Positions 63,836-64,000 of a DNA stretch of 64,000 nt are shown one piece after another. Source of the stretch: Desertimonas flava (GTDB taxonomy: Bacteria; Actinomycetota; Acidimicrobiia; Acidimicrobiales; Ilumatobacteraceae); the NCBI RefSeq assembly GCF_003426815.1, contig NZ_QKYK01000010.1:62001-126000 (forward strand), read 5' to 3'. Numbering within the stretch: position 1 is the first letter of the stretch; the number at the start of each line of letters is the position of its first letter. Made by a program: the position numbers and the translations under genes. The notes under the pieces were generated by a model that saw only the letters and a program-made list of their open reading frames with translations, did not search any database and was not told the DNA's origin.

Positions 63836-64000
63836 ATGGCTCGATCACGGCATCTCGCCATCACAGCGGCGGCGGCCACGGCATTGCTCGTGCCGACCGC
63901 AATCGCCGGGGCGAGCGCGCCGCCCGACAGCGGCGCCGCCGAATCAGGAGCCGCCGAAGAGGTCCCCACCGGCACGGGCACGCCCGAGGAGGCCACCGAA
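63836..64000 (+). CDS. Start of an exported protein, cut by the window edge
   Basis: The first 55 codons give a signal peptide (ARSRHLAITAAAATALLVPTAIAGASA) and the start of an acidic Ala/Gly/Thr-rich linker. A GGGGG run 6-10 bases upstream could serve as ribosome binding site. The body of the protein is outside the window, so no function can be given. Confidence 0.65.
   Translation, partial: MARSRHLAITAAAATALLVPTAIAGASAPPDSGAAESGAAEEVPTGTGTPEEATE

Overview
The window is high-GC, densely coded DNA with many GTG starts and many 4-base ATGA/GTGA gene overlaps. It carries CarD, Lrp/AsnC, DUF222-HNH, DUF1918 and DUF2786 proteins typical of actinobacteria. An Acidimicrobiia-like (Ilumatobacter-type) actinobacterium is my best guess from gene content. 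That is inference, since no 16S gene is present.

Region 1 (1-20.3 kb) looks like a DosR/DevR-type hypoxia or dormancy gene island. It holds two P-type ATPases (one fused to a C-terminal hemerythrin-like domain), a CoA-binding protein, a 2H phosphoesterase, a GNAT-acyl-CoA synthetase fusion, a DUF1918 protein, a zinc alcohol dehydrogenase, a phosphofructokinase, an FtsX-type ABC exporter, a phosphotransferase/AAA kinase broken by a 7-bp repeat, an AMIN-like secreted protein, a CBS-pair protein, Hsp20 and a PNPOx-like flavoprotein. Eleven sites matching GGGACCTTCGGCCCTGG (a close relative of the mycobacterial DosR box) lie upstream of nearly every transcription unit here. I saw no such sites in the rest of the window.

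Region 2 (20.3-24.3 kb) has tRNA-Pro(UGG), an aldose 1-epimerase-like protein, a Tat-exported FAD oxidoreductase and a secreted peptidoglycan-binding protein.

Region 3 (24.3-38 kb) is catabolic. It contains a PuuD-like amidotransferase, a MarR regulator, the homoprotocatechuate meta-cleavage genes hpaD, hpaE and hpaG, a glutamine-synthetase-like ligase, a branched-chain/aromatic-type ABC importer (livK-F-H-MG), a cytochrome P450 and an acetoacetate-decarboxylase-like protein. A near-identical 20-bp palindrome lies in front of three of these units and probably makes them one regulon. An Ala/Gly-rich repetitive protein follows.

Region 4 (38.2-45.1 kb) is tRNA-Gly(UCC) and a sugar operon: two permeases, a binding protein, a GH31 glycosidase and a ROK repressor.

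Region 5 (45.2-54.4 kb) has a DUF222-HNH nuclease, a low-GC gap, a sigma-factor fragment, an L,D-transpeptidase homologue without its cysteine, a copper operon (copZ, a His-rich secreted protein, copA, csoR) behind two CsoR-like palindromes, an HxlR regulator and an acyl-CoA dehydrogenase.

Region 6 (54.4-64 kb) holds an AsnC regulator divergent from phenylalanine hydroxylase, a Fur-family regulator, a GH13 glucosidase, a YihY/BrkB membrane protein, a HExxH protein with a DUF2786 partner, an EEP phosphatase, a class III aminotransferase, carD and the start of a secreted protein that leaves the window.
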